Source: Butyricicoccus pullicaecorum | GTDB taxonomy: Bacteria; Bacillota; Clostridia; Oscillospirales; Butyricicoccaceae | NCBI GenBank assembly: GCA_018365995.1 | Contig: JAGZIY010000010.1 | Coordinates: 14,331 to 78,330, forward strand | DNA: 64,000 nt | Reading direction: 5' to 3' | Shown here: one piece after another, positions 1-8,161 of the stretch | Layout of the letters: each line of letters starts with the position of its first letter | Numbering within the stretch: the stretch's first letter is position 1 | Made by a program: the position numbers and the translations under genes | Notes under the pieces: model-generated | Told to the model about the DNA's origin: nothing | The model's input: only the letters and a program-made list of their open reading frames with translations | The model's database searches: none

Positions 1-302
1 TTTTCGATCTTGCGGCAAACACGGTTGCTGTCGTTGCCGAAAGCTTTGCCTTCCATAACTGTCATGGTGGACATCTGAGAAATGTCAGCGCCTGCAACGA
101 AGGAATGAACGGTCTTACCCTTCTTATTTACGATAGAAGAACCGGTCAGAACAACGGCATAAACGTCGTCCATTGCCTCAACGGAATCAAACGCTTCTTC
201 AAGCTGCGCATACATATCCGTAGACAGTGCGTTCATCGCCTGCATGTGGTTGATGGTAATAACGGCAACATGGCCCTTCTTTTCCACTAAAACGTCAGTC
301 AT
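1..302 (-). CDS. crt: Enoyl-CoA hydratase / crotonase (partial)
   Basis: This is the N-terminal 100 residues of a crotonase-fold protein that runs off the left edge. It starts MTDVLVEKKG and contains the crotonase oxyanion-hole segment VAGADISQM. The family hydrates crotonyl-CoA to 3-hydroxybutyryl-CoA (or the reverse) in the cytoplasm. It lies downstream of the thiolase in the same direction, which fits the acetyl-CoA to crotonyl-CoA arm of butyrate formation. A good ribosome site (AAGGAG) precedes the ATG. The catalytic glutamates lie outside the window, so the exact substrate cannot be judged. Confidence 0.85.
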   Translation of the reverse strand, partial: MTDVLVEKKGHVAVITINHMQAMNALSTDMYAQLEEAFDSVEAMDDVYAVVLTGSSIVNKKGKTVHSFVAGADISQMSTMTVMEGKAFGNDSNRVCRKIE

Positions 303-338
303 AATCTAAATTATCTCCTTGTCACAATCAGGGGGAGT

Positions 339-358
339 GGGACGGCATTTGCCGTCCC
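339..358 (-). other. Intercistronic stem-loop between thiolase and crotonase genes
   Basis: A perfect 8-bp inverted repeat (GGGACGGC, ATTT loop, GCCGTCCC) sits directly after the thiolase stop and before the crotonase ribosome site. No T-run follows it in the direction of transcription. It is therefore more likely an RNA-stabilising or processing hairpin than a full terminator. Confidence 0.5.
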
Positions 359-373
359 GCTGTGCCGCCAAAA

Positions 374-1561
374 TTACTTACACAGTTCGTCGCGCTCAAC
401 AATCAGCGCTTCGCCCATACCGCCGCCGATGCACATGGTAGCAAGACCCAATGTGCAGTCGCGCTTGATCATTTCATGCAGCAGAGTGGTGCTGATACGG
501 CAGCCGGCAGCACCGATTGGGTGGCCCAGAGCGATTGCGCCGCCGTTTACGTTTACCTTGTCCATATCGAAGCCCAGCTCGCGGTTTACAGCAGCAGCCT
601 GTGCAGCGAAAGCTTCGTTGGACTCGATGAGGTCGAGGTCAGCAACGGTCAGACCAGCGCGCTTGAGCGCCTGACGGGTAGACTCGATCGGACCTACGCC
701 CATGATGGACGGATCACAGCCAACAGAACCAAATGCGCGGATCTTAGCAAGCGGCTTGAGACCGTGTGCCTTTACGTATTCTTCAGATGCAATAATCATG
801 GCAGCACCTGCATCATTGATACCGGAAGCGTTGCCTGCGGTTACGGTGCCGTCCTTCTTGAATGCCGGACGCAGCTTTGCAAGACCCTCCAGAGTGGTCT
901 GTGCCTTTACGTACTCATCGGTATCAAAAAGAATGGTTTCCTTCTTTTTCTTGACTTCGACCGGAGCAATTTCGTCCTTGAAGCGACCCGATGCAACAGC
1001 CTTTGCAGCCTTCATCTGAGAGTCATAAGCGATCTGATCCTGCATTTCACGGCTGATACCATACTGCTCGGCAATGTTTTCGGCAGTGATACCCATGTGA
1101 TACTGGTTGAATACATCGAATACGCCGTCATAAACCATCATATCAACCATCTTCACATCATTCATACGTGCGCCCCAACGCATATTGTGAGAGATGTAAG
1201 GTGCGCCGGACATGGATTCGCAGCCGCCAACCAGCAGAAGCTGATCTTCGCCGGAGCGGATCATCTGGGCGCCAAGAGAGATTGCACGCATGGAAGAGCC
1301 GCAGACCTTGTTGAGGGTCATAGCGGGGGTAGTGATTGGCAGACCTGCACCAAGGCAAACCTGACGTGCTACGTTCTGACCAACACCGCCTTGCAGCACC
1401 TGTCCGAATACAACTTCGTCGATTGCGTCCTTGTCAATGCCGGCACGCTCGATTGCAGCCTTTGCAGCCACAGTACCGAGTACAGAGGAGTGGACATCAC
1501 GCAGTGTGCCGCCGTAGCTGCCGATAGGCGTACGGGCTGCCGAGCAAATATAAACGTTCAT
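374..1561 (-). CDS. thlA: Acetyl-CoA acetyltransferase (thiolase)
   Basis: A 395-residue thiolase that condenses two acetyl-CoA to acetoacetyl-CoA. All catalytic residues are visible: nucleophilic Cys87 in NKVCGSS, His347 in ALGHPIGAAG and Cys377 in MCIGGGMG. The start is the ATG at 1561, which follows AGGAG by about nine bases. The longer upstream frame has no ribosome site. It is the first step of the acetyl-CoA route to butyrate and sits between the CoA-transferase (upstream) and crotonase (downstream). A weak promoter (TTTCAC, 17 bp, TATAAC; -10 at 1655-1660) suggests its own transcription start. Confidence 0.95.
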   Translation of the reverse strand: MNVYICSAARTPIGSYGGTLRDVHSSVLGTVAAKAAIERAGIDKDAIDEVVFGQVLQGGVGQNVARQVCLGAGLPITTPAMTLNKVCGSSMRAISLGAQMIRSGEDQLLLVGGCESMSGAPYISHNMRWGARMNDVKMVDMMVYDGVFDVFNQYHMGITAENIAEQYGISREMQDQIAYDSQMKAAKAVASGRFKDEIAPVEVKKKKETILFDTDEYVKAQTTLEGLAKLRPAFKKDGTVTAGNASGINDAGAAMIIASEEYVKAHGLKPLAKIRAFGSVGCDPSIMGVGPIESTRQALKRAGLTVADLDLIESNEAFAAQAAAVNRELGFDMDKVNVNGGAIALGHPIGAAGCRISTTLLHEMIKRDCTLGLATMCIGGGMGEALIVERDELCK

Positions 1562-1654
1562 TGGAAACTCTCCTTTTCTTTTTTGGGTTCGGAAAGAGCC
1601 AGCCTTGTGCGGCTCTTTTCGGCGTTGTGAAGCGGGGACTCTGCACCGCACTTC

Positions 1655-1683
1655 GTTATAATTTTATCAAACTATTTGTGAAA
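1655..1683 (-). promoter_or_regulatory. Possible promoter of the thiolase gene
   Basis: On the minus strand, TTTCAC and TATAAC are separated by 17 bp in an AT-rich 247-bp gap after the CoA-transferase gene. The resulting leader would hold a hairpin (AAGAGCC paired with GGCTCTT, about 1595-1620) before the ribosome site. The -35 is a weak match, so this is tentative. Confidence 0.4.
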
Positions 1684-1808
1684 ATGGAAGAGAAATCGGT
1701 GAAAATCTAAAAATTTTTTCGTGCAAAATACCGTAAAGTTATCAGTAATTCACTGTAAAATATTAGAAAGAGACCCAATTCACGCCATTTCGCCAAAAGA
1801 TAGTAATT

Positions 1809-3365
1809 TTAGCAGTTTGCCAGACCCATTTTTTCCTCGCGGAAAATGCGTGCGTCCATGATTTTCACTTCGTCTGCAATCTGCGGCTTGAAGTCCATCT
1901 GGTCGAGTACCTGTGTTTGCAGGTCGATACCCGGCGCGATTTCAACGAGCGTAACGCCCTCTGGACGCAGCTCAAAGACAGCGCGCTCGGTAATGTACAG
2001 AACCGGCTGATGCACTTCGTTTGCATAGTCGCCGGAGAAGGTGATATGTTCTACCTGCTGCACAAACTTTTTCTTTGCACCCTCCTGTGTGATGACAAGC
2101 TTGCCGTCCTCACAGGCAGTCTTGAGACCCTTGGCTGTAAAGGTGCCGCAGTATACGACCTTCTTTGCGTTTTGGGTGATATCGATAAATCCGCCAGCGC
2201 CTGCAAGACGGGTGCCGAACTTGGATACATTGAGGTCGCCATTGGGAGCGGTTTCAGCAAGACCCAAGAATGCAACATCAAGACCGCCGCCCTGATAGAA
2301 GTCAAACTGTACGTTGTGCGGAATGATGCACATTGCATTGGCAGCCGCGCCGAACTGGGTACCGCCATAGGGAACACCGGCAATAGAGCCTGCCTCAACG
2401 GTAAGGGTCATATTGTCCGAAATGCCTTCCTCTGCGGCAACATTTGCGATTTTCTCCGGTGCGCCTGTGCCAAGGTTTACGATTGCGTCCTTTGGCAGCT
2501 CCATAGCAGCGCGGCGCGCGATAATCTTCTTGGCATCGAGCGGAATGGAGGGGATTGCGTCTACCGGAATTCGGAATTCGCCGGTCAGTGCACCGTCGTA
2601 GGGCATGCCCAGACACTGCATATTTTCTTCCGCAGAGCCAACAACAACAGAATCAACATAAATGCCGGGAATCGCAACCAGCTTGGGGTCGAGAGAACCG
2701 CCCTGTACGATCTTTTCGACCTGCACGATGACGCGGCCGCCAGAGTTCTTACATGCCTGCGCCATTGCGGTAACGTCCAGCGGACCAATTTCACGGTGTA
2801 CGGTGCAGTTGCCGAACTCGTCGCAATAAGAAGCACGCAGGAATACAACATTGATTGGAAATGCCTTATAGAGCAGACGCTCATGACCATCGATATTTAC
2901 GACCTTTACAAGGTCCTCCTTGGTGCACTCGTTGAGTTTGCCGCCGCCGTTGCGCGGGTCAGCAAAGGTTTTCAGACCAACATGGGTGATCGTGCCAATG
3001 TTATGGGCTGCAATATCGCGGTACATGTGGGAAATAACACCCTGCGGCAGGTTATATGCCTCAATCTTGTTGTTGAGTGCCAATTCACCCAGACGAGGCG
3101 CACGGTCCCAGTGACCGCCGATGACACGCTTTACCATGCCCTCGTGTCCATAGTGGTCGCCGCCGGTACCGTCACGGTGTCCCTGACCGGCTGCAAAAAA
3201 CAGCGTCAGATTGTTTGGGTGTCCGGTTTCCAGAAAACGCTTTTCCAGTGCAGTGGACAGGGTTTCTGGGCATGCACAGCTTACAAAACCGCCGGTGGCA
3301 ATGGTGTCACCATCTTGTACAAGCTGTGCAGCTTCCTCAGCTGACAGGATTCTTACTTTCTTCAC
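1809..3365 (-). CDS. Acetate/propionate-type CoA-transferase (Pct/YdiF family)
   Basis: A 518-residue class I CoA-transferase with both halves fused, the usual length for propionate CoA-transferase. The catalytic glutamate is Glu324 in TLTVEAGSIAG, the same number as in the characterised Clostridium propionicum enzyme. The glycine-rich TGGFVSC and NLGTGAPE segments are present. It moves CoA between short-chain acyl-CoA and acids. Next to the 4-hydroxybutyryl-CoA dehydratase gene, its likely job is activating 4-hydroxybutyrate with acetyl-CoA or butyryl-CoA. That substrate is inferred from context. Its start lies 6 bp beyond the stop of the small Cys-rich gene, so the two are co-transcribed. 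Confidence 0.9.
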   Translation of the reverse strand: MKKVRILSAEEAAQLVQDGDTIATGGFVSCACPETLSTALEKRFLETGHPNNLTLFFAAGQGHRDGTGGDHYGHEGMVKRVIGGHWDRAPRLGELALNNKIEAYNLPQGVISHMYRDIAAHNIGTITHVGLKTFADPRNGGGKLNECTKEDLVKVVNIDGHERLLYKAFPINVVFLRASYCDEFGNCTVHREIGPLDVTAMAQACKNSGGRVIVQVEKIVQGGSLDPKLVAIPGIYVDSVVVGSAEENMQCLGMPYDGALTGEFRIPVDAIPSIPLDAKKIIARRAAMELPKDAIVNLGTGAPEKIANVAAEEGISDNMTLTVEAGSIAGVPYGGTQFGAAANAMCIIPHNVQFDFYQGGGLDVAFLGLAETAPNGDLNVSKFGTRLAGAGGFIDITQNAKKVVYCGTFTAKGLKTACEDGKLVITQEGAKKKFVQQVEHITFSGDYANEVHQPVLYITERAVFELRPEGVTLVEIAPGIDLQTQVLDQMDFKPQIADEVKIMDARIFREEKMGLANC

Positions 3366-3371
3366 AGTGTA

Positions 3372-3650
3372 TCATTCCTTTGTTTCATAGTTCCGGATTT
3401 GTTCAATGACCTCCGGTATGTCATCTTGCTTCATGCACACAATGCGTGCATCTGCGTCGATTTCTTCGTATAGGTAGGGGCAGCCTGTGCAGCCGCGGAG
3501 AATGAGCAGGGTATCATAGTGCACACCGTCCGTCGGGAGAGAGAGTACAGCATGGTCTGCTGTGGCGGAACGGATTTCCTGATATGCTGCGCCGCGGTCA
3601 TATGCGGGATTACAGCCGCCGCAAAACTTAACGGCAATCTTTGCTTTCAT
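3372..3650 (-). CDS. Small Cys-rich protein of the 4-hydroxybutyrate cluster
   Basis: A 92-residue cytoplasmic protein with no signal peptide. It carries CGGCNPAYDRG near the N-terminus (residues 10-20) and a second pair in RGCTGCPY (about residues 54-61). The paired CxxC motifs suggest metal or thiol chemistry. AAAGGACG precedes the ATG at 3650. The longer frame is rejected because it would run through the hairpin at 3682-3707. It sits between the dehydratase and CoA-transferase genes, 6 bp from the latter. I do not know a proven function. A role in assembling or protecting the oxygen-sensitive Fe-S dehydratase is only a guess. Confidence 0.75.
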   Translation of the reverse strand: MKAKIAVKFCGGCNPAYDRGAAYQEIRSATADHAVLSLPTDGVHYDTLLILRGCTGCPYLYEEIDADARIVCMKQDDIPEVIEQIRNYETKE

Positions 3651-3681
3651 ATAAATCGTCCTTTGGGCAATCGATAGAAAG

Positions 3682-3707
3682 AAAGGCACTCTGCGAGTGC
3701 CTTTTTT
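3682..3707. terminator. Hairpin terminator after the dehydratase gene
   Basis: AAAGGCACTC and GAGTGCCTTT form a 10-bp stem with a 3-base loop. A T-rich stretch (TTTCTTTC) follows on the minus strand and T6 on the plus strand. It lies between the 4-hydroxybutyryl-CoA dehydratase and the small Cys-rich gene. It probably lowers, rather than stops, read-through into the CoA-transferase genes, because no clear new promoter is seen after it. Confidence 0.7.
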
Positions 3708-3760
3708 CAAACATGCATGGAAAATAGAACGGTCAAACGCCAGTCTGACAGGTATAAGTC

Positions 3761-5206
3761 TTAGTTGATGCGTGCGATCTTCTTCGCAAGCTCCTTCTTC
3801 ATTTCCATGTTGCACTGACGAGAAATCATGATGCGCTGTGCCTGCGGAGAACCGGCACCGTGCATGGACTCTGGCAGGTAGCCAACAGCAGCGGTACCCA
3901 TAGTCATATTCTCGATGAGACGCAGCACGCGCATACGGTCCTCGGTAGAAACGGCATTGATGCCCTTGAAGTACTTGTCGATGTAAGCATGCAGTTCTGG
4001 GTGACGGAAGTCAGCCTCAGACGGCAGGGTAACCATTGCGCCGCCAGCCAGATCCTGTGCGAGACGTGCGATATCGTACGGGAAACGGGTGACATTCTGC
4101 TTGCACACATTTGCGAGCAGCAGGTCAATAAGGTAGTTGCCGGCCTTTGTCTTAAAGCCCTGAGAGGAACATGCGATGCCGCAGCAGTACAGGGTTTCGT
4201 TGAGATGTACCATCTCAATGAGCTTGTCCTTTACATGAGATGCCTTTGCAGCGCCAGCCATCTCCACAGACAGTGCAGTTGCGCCGATGAGGACATCGCC
4301 CACACCAACCTTACAGCCGCCGTAGGACTGACGATGATAGCCTGCAAAGCGCTCAACAATCATGCCGGCAAACTTAACTTCACCGTTGAGGAAGATGCGG
4401 TCGTTCGGTACAAATACATGGTCAAAAATAACCAGAACCTCATGTCCGCCATACACCTTGTTGCCAACGTCGATGTCGTTGTATTCCTCGAGCTTGCGGG
4501 TGTCACAGGACTGACGGCCGTAAATCAGGGTAATGCCGTCGGAATCGGTCGGGATTGCAAAGGAGATTGCATAGTCCTCGTCACCCTCACGCATAGAGAT
4601 GGTTGGCATGACCAGAACTTCATGAGAGTTTACAAAGCCGGTCTGGTGTGCCTTTGCACCGGTCACATAAACGCCGTCCGCAGTGCGCTCTACAACGTGC
4701 AGGAACAGATCTGGATCTGCCTGCTGGGACGGAGCCAGAGAACGGTCGCCCTTGACGTCGGTCATTGCGCCGTCAACTGCGAGATCCTCGTCCTGTACGC
4801 GGCGCAGGAAGTTCAGGAAATTCTGATGATAGTTGGTTCCGCAAGCCTCGTCAATCTCGAAAGTAGAGGAGAACACAGCGTTCATAGCGTCCATGCCTAC
4901 ACAGCGCTGGAAGCAGGCTGCGGTCTTTTGACCCAGCAGACGCTGCATCTTTACCTTCTTAATAAGGTCGTCGGTGGACTGATGCATGTGTGTGAAACGG
5001 TTGATCTTATTGCCGCTCAGGTGAGAGGTTGCAGTCATCAGATCTTCATACTGCGGATCTTCTGCAAGCTCATAGGTCGCAGCAAAGGAGTTGAGGGAAG
5101 GACGAATAACCGGATCATCTACCGGATTTTCGATTTTCTTGCCGAACATCCACAGATTGAGGTTCAGCTTGCGCAGGGATTCAATGTACTGGTCTTTCGT
5201 CATCAT
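3761..5206 (-). CDS. abfD: 4-hydroxybutyryl-CoA dehydratase / vinylacetyl-CoA isomerase
   Basis: A 481-residue flavin and [4Fe-4S] enzyme that dehydrates 4-hydroxybutyryl-CoA to crotonyl-CoA through a radical mechanism. The cluster ligands match the Clostridium aminobutyricum enzyme, shifted by one: Cys98 and Cys102 in AACFQRC, and His291 and Cys298 in GYHRQSYGGC. Length and overall pattern fit the family fully. It is the key step linking succinate semialdehyde or 4-aminobutyrate breakdown to butyrate. It lies 77 bp downstream of the 4-hydroxybutyrate dehydrogenase gene in one transcription unit. Either of the first two ATG codons could be used; they differ by one residue. Confidence 0.96.
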   Translation of the reverse strand: MMTKDQYIESLRKLNLNLWMFGKKIENPVDDPVIRPSLNSFAATYELAEDPQYEDLMTATSHLSGNKINRFTHMHQSTDDLIKKVKMQRLLGQKTAACFQRCVGMDAMNAVFSSTFEIDEACGTNYHQNFLNFLRRVQDEDLAVDGAMTDVKGDRSLAPSQQADPDLFLHVVERTADGVYVTGAKAHQTGFVNSHEVLVMPTISMREGDEDYAISFAIPTDSDGITLIYGRQSCDTRKLEEYNDIDVGNKVYGGHEVLVIFDHVFVPNDRIFLNGEVKFAGMIVERFAGYHRQSYGGCKVGVGDVLIGATALSVEMAGAAKASHVKDKLIEMVHLNETLYCCGIACSSQGFKTKAGNYLIDLLLANVCKQNVTRFPYDIARLAQDLAGGAMVTLPSEADFRHPELHAYIDKYFKGINAVSTEDRMRVLRLIENMTMGTAAVGYLPESMHGAGSPQAQRIMISRQCNMEMKKELAKKIARIN

Positions 5207-5241
5207 AACAGAGCAGTATCCTTTCTCTCATAATTCTCACC

Positions 5242-5267
5242 AAGGCAGCACCATGTGGTACTGCCTT
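5242..5267 (-). other. Intercistronic stem-loop in the 4-hydroxybutyrate operon
   Basis: AAGGCAG-ACC pairs with GGT-CTGCCTT with one mismatch and a 4-base loop, between the dehydrogenase stop and the dehydratase start. No T-run follows on the minus strand. It is likely an mRNA-processing or stability hairpin. Confidence 0.45.
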
Positions 5268-5283
5268 AGATATGTTTTTTACT

Positions 5284-6459
5284 TTAGAAGCACTCGCGAT
5301 AGATGCGCTCCATCAGCTCGAGTGTCATCGGTGCGTAGGAGTTGGTAACCAGACGCTGCTGGTTTGCCATAACCGAAACAGGGAATCCGGTGATATCTGC
5401 CTCGGTAAAGCCATACTCATGCAGTGGCTTGAGCGGCAGAACCTTTTCAAGGGTTACATTCAGAGTGCGCAGTGCGTCAGCCTTGGTGCAGCCGAGGCAG
5501 CGTGCAACGATTTCCTTGAAGCGTCCAAGCTCGCCCTCTGGATTGTACTCGTCGTAGATTTCCAGAATCTTGCCGAACAGTGCATAGTTGGACTCGCCGT
5601 GCGGTACATGATAGGTGCCGCCAAGCGGGAAGGACATTGCATGAACGGTTGCACAGCCAGCCTTCAGGAATGCAACACCGGCATAGAGGGAAGCGGTAAC
5701 ATACTCGTCAAGATAGGACAGACGGGTATCAGCACCCTCGAGTGCGATGCGGCGGAAACCTTCCAGAATCATTTCCATTGCCTTAACAGAGTACATCTCA
5801 GAGGTCATGGTGCGGCGTGCCGGAGACAGGAAGGACTCGGTTGCATGAATGAGTGCGTCGATTGCGGAAGCGGCAAACGGCTTGTAAGGCAGGGTCTTGA
5901 GCAGATCCGGAATCAGGCATACCTTGTTCGGAATGATATCGTCAGATACCAGACCCAGTTTGGTCTCGCCGCCGGTCAGCTTGCCGTCCTTTTCGTCCTT
6001 TACGATTGCAACAGAAATGTTGGTCACCTCAGAGCCGGTGCCGCAGGTGGTTGGGATTGCGATAACTTCCTTTTCATGTACAACAGGCTCACGCTTGAAG
6101 AACAGCTCATGTACAGAAGCCGGACGCTTGCAGCCGAGCAGCTTGCACAGATCCATAATTGCACCGCCGCCAATTGCAACAACGCGGTCATAGGAATCGT
6201 ATGGAATCTGCTCGTACATGGTCTCAATCATAGCCTCGGAAGGCTCGCCAACACCAAATTTCTCTTGGAATACGAAAGTACAGGGCAGACCCAGCTGCTC
6301 CATAAAGGGCTTGTAGATGAACTCGTTTGTCAGAACGACATCACGCGCACCCAAAGCGAACTCCTGAGCGAATGCGCCGAAATCCGCAAACTTAAAAATT
6401 GTGGGGGCAATGATGATCTCTCTCTTGTCCTGCATCAGAGAAGCGCTAAAAGAATCCAT
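5284..6459 (-). CDS. 4hbD: NAD-dependent 4-hydroxybutyrate dehydrogenase
   Basis: An iron-containing (group III) alcohol dehydrogenase that reduces succinate semialdehyde to 4-hydroxybutyrate. The pattern matches the Clostridium kluyveri enzyme closely as I recall it: AIGGGAIMD for nucleotide binding, PTTCGTGSEVTN, SAIDALIHATES with metal-binding Asp and His, and TYHVPHGESN with metal-binding His. I chose the ATG at 6459 (391 residues) because GGAG sits nine bases before it. Two nearby upstream ATG codons, with poor ribosome sites, would add 6 to 16 residues. It is the first gene of the cluster, led by the promoter at 6590-6618. Confidence 0.93.
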   Translation of the reverse strand: MDSFSASLMQDKREIIIAPTIFKFADFGAFAQEFALGARDVVLTNEFIYKPFMEQLGLPCTFVFQEKFGVGEPSEAMIETMYEQIPYDSYDRVVAIGGGAIMDLCKLLGCKRPASVHELFFKREPVVHEKEVIAIPTTCGTGSEVTNISVAIVKDEKDGKLTGGETKLGLVSDDIIPNKVCLIPDLLKTLPYKPFAASAIDALIHATESFLSPARRTMTSEMYSVKAMEMILEGFRRIALEGADTRLSYLDEYVTASLYAGVAFLKAGCATVHAMSFPLGGTYHVPHGESNYALFGKILEIYDEYNPEGELGRFKEIVARCLGCTKADALRTLNVTLEKVLPLKPLHEYGFTEADITGFPVSVMANQQRLVTNSYAPMTLELMERIYRECF

Positions 6460-6589
6460 GTGAAACATCTCCATAAAAATTTTTTCTTGATTTGTCCGCT
6501 CCATTCGGGCAGGATATCTGACAAAGCATGGGGCTGCCGGAAAGTGAAGGGACAAAGGGGTATAAAAGGGTTGCTTTGTCTCTGTCGTA

Positions 6590-6618
6590 AGTATACCAAA
6601 AATCGCGCACAAGTTCAA
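6590..6618 (-). promoter_or_regulatory. Sigma-A promoter of the 4-hydroxybutyrate operon
   Basis: On the minus strand TTGAAC and TATACT are separated by exactly 17 bp. Transcription would start near 6583, giving a leader of about 124 nt before the dehydrogenase start. No regulator gene or clear operator lies next to it. Confidence 0.75.
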
Positions 6619-6659
6619 CAGGAAATAACAAAAATGCGCCAAATTTTTTCATGCTCTCT

Positions 6660-7223
6660 CAAAAAGAGAAAGTGCAAGGTTACTTTGTGAGTACCTTGCC
6701 TTTATTTTAACGTATCTTTTGCGCTTTGTAAACTCTTTTTTATGGAAATGTTCCAGAACATATTGGAAAAGTGAAAATAAAATTAGGCATTTTGTGGACA
6801 TGCAGGTCAAAAAATCATAAAGATGGAGACAAATCCAGAGGGATATGGACAGAAAAAGGAAATAAAAAAGACCCTTTCAGGTCTTTCAGAGCAGAAAAAG
6901 TGGTCGAACAAACACCATTTCTGCCGCTTATGAAAGGTTCTCCGTATTCAATCCTGTTTCTCAATGACATTCTGCTCGGATTATATACATTATTCCAAAT
7001 TTTCTCTTATTTTACAAAAAATATTGATTTTCTTTATTAACATGATATTATTTTTATAATTATATCTATTTCTATCCGTCAGATTTTTCATGTCATATTC
7101 AAACTGTCGCTTATAGTGGCTATGGTGGTAATCATCAAGTCCAACCCCCCGCCGCTTGTCATCAAAAGATATATTCTCTTTATGGGAAACAGAAGAACAA
7201 ATCGGAATTAGGAGGAAAAACAA
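6660..7223. other. AT-rich intergenic stretch, no convincing gene
   Basis: About 560 bp between divergent units. It holds a 7-bp hairpin (GCAAGGT with ACCTTGC, about 6675-6701). It also holds a minus-direction terminator-like hairpin at about 6865-6888 (GACC, 6-base loop, GGTC, then T6 on the minus strand), although no minus-strand gene feeds it. The open frame at 6771-7040 lacks a ribosome site and looks non-coding. The base composition resembles the following accessory patch. Confidence 0.4.
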
Positions 7224-7748
7224 ATGGGAATGATTGCAAATTATCAGCCAATTACTGACATTGAGTTAGAAAAATTTATGTGTCTTGATGATGTGGAAGA
7301 AGCACAGGGAAATGAGGACTTAGAAATTTGTGATATAGATAAAATGTGGGACGCACTTCATTTTTTACTGACAGGAAAATCTGCTTGCGAACGGATTGAA
7401 GCTTTGGTGACAGGAAAATCTGAACCGATTGAAGATGATTTAATCAGCGAAGTGATTGTAGGACAGTTTCATATTTCTGGGGAAGAAATGGAAGAATTTA
7501 TATCTGGAACGAAAGCTGATAGAGTGAAAGAAATTGCAAAGGCGCTGCAGGAAATTGACTTTGAAGCAGATATTGATAAATTTGATATGAGTGCGTTTCG
7601 CCAAAATGATATTTACCCTGATATTTGGGGATACGAAGAAGAAGCGAATGAAATTAAAGATGATTTAAGAAGGTCATTTGAACGTTTGAAAATGTTTTAT
7701 GAGAAAATGGCGGAGCAAGAAAGCGCCGTATTCGTGTCGATTTATTAA
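7224..7748 (+). CDS. DUF1877 (YfbM-like) protein
   Basis: A 174-residue acidic soluble protein that begins MGMIANYQPI, the hallmark start of the DUF1877/YfbM family. An ideal AGGAGG site precedes the ATG. The family has no settled function; members often sit in accessory, immunity-like or toxin neighbourhoods. The gene is AT-rich compared with its neighbours, which hints at transfer. It is followed directly, in the same frame, by the remains of a hicA toxin gene. Confidence 0.8.
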   Translation: MGMIANYQPITDIELEKFMCLDDVEEAQGNEDLEICDIDKMWDALHFLLTGKSACERIEALVTGKSEPIEDDLISEVIVGQFHISGEEMEEFISGTKADRVKEIAKALQEIDFEADIDKFDMSAFRQNDIYPDIWGYEEEANEIKDDLRRSFERLKMFYEKMAEQESAVFVSIY

Positions 7749-7813
7749 CTGCCCAATTCTGAAATTGTTATCGGTACACTGAGGAACATCTGAGACAAGC
7801 TGGTTGGAACTAG
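7749..7813 (+). pseudogene. Remnant of hicA toxin (C-terminal end, frameshifted)
   Basis: Reading on from the DUF1877 stop in the same frame gives PNSEIVIGTLRNI. A one-base shift then continues as LRQAGWN and a stop at 7811-7813. Together this looks like the conserved C-terminus of a HicA mRNA interferase (GTLRxILRQAG pattern). The N-terminal part with the catalytic His is missing. It precedes a HicB-like fragment by 16 bp, the normal hicA-hicB order. The call rests on a short match, so it is moderately certain. Confidence 0.6.
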
Positions 7814-7829
7814 ACTCGGAGGCGATTTT

Positions 7830-8015
7830 TTGAAAATTTTTTATTATGCAGTTTTTGATTATACAGAGTATGATGGGAATCAGGAGAAATACGGCATATC
7901 TATCACGTTTCCAGATGTGCCAGAGGCAAATACTTGTGCGAGAAATGATGAAGAAGGATTGCATATTTTCAATCCGGCAAAAAATAAACGCAGCCTTCTG
8001 AAAAGCAGGTCTTGA
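7830..8015 (+). pseudogene. Truncated HicB-like antitoxin
   Basis: A TTG start after CGGAGG opens a 61-residue frame. Its first 45 residues look like a HicB partial RNase H fold: a hydrophobic strand KIFYYAVF, then ISITFPDVPEA where intact HicB has FPDLPGC. After about residue 45 the sequence turns into an unrelated basic tail and stops, so the helix and DNA-binding C-terminus are missing. With the hicA remnant before it, this is a decayed toxin-antitoxin pair and probably has no function. Confidence 0.6.
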
Positions 8016-8063
8016 AAATTTTGAACTCTGCTTGTCTAAAAATTATGCTTTTGAGACGAGACA

Positions 8064-8146
8064 GCGTCCGCCGCGCAAAGCGCTCTGGACAAACAATGCC
8101 CGACACTGCACATAGATGCACAGTGTCGGGCATTTTGTTTTGTAAA
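8064..8146. repeat. Dispersed structured repeat, copy 1
   Basis: About 83 bp shared with 29831-29914. It contains two hairpins. The first pairs GTCC with GGAC around a GCGC-AAA-GCGC core. The second is a long stem opening ATGCCCG and closing CGGGCAT, here extended to 13 perfect base pairs. The outer parts of the stems are identical in both copies, while the inner part of the second stem differs but stays paired. It lies just past the 3' end of the minus-strand ABC-transporter operon. Confidence 0.75.
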
Positions 8147-8161
8147 AAAGTGTGCACAGGT

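Noticed and set aside
362..1630. Long plus-strand frame opposite the thiolase
   Set aside because: It is the codon shadow of a clear thiolase with full active site. It has no ribosome site and a cysteine- and histidine-rich make-up that is typical of antisense frames.
6771..7040. 89-codon plus-strand frame
   Set aside because: No ribosome site, no family, and it contains a terminator-like hairpin.
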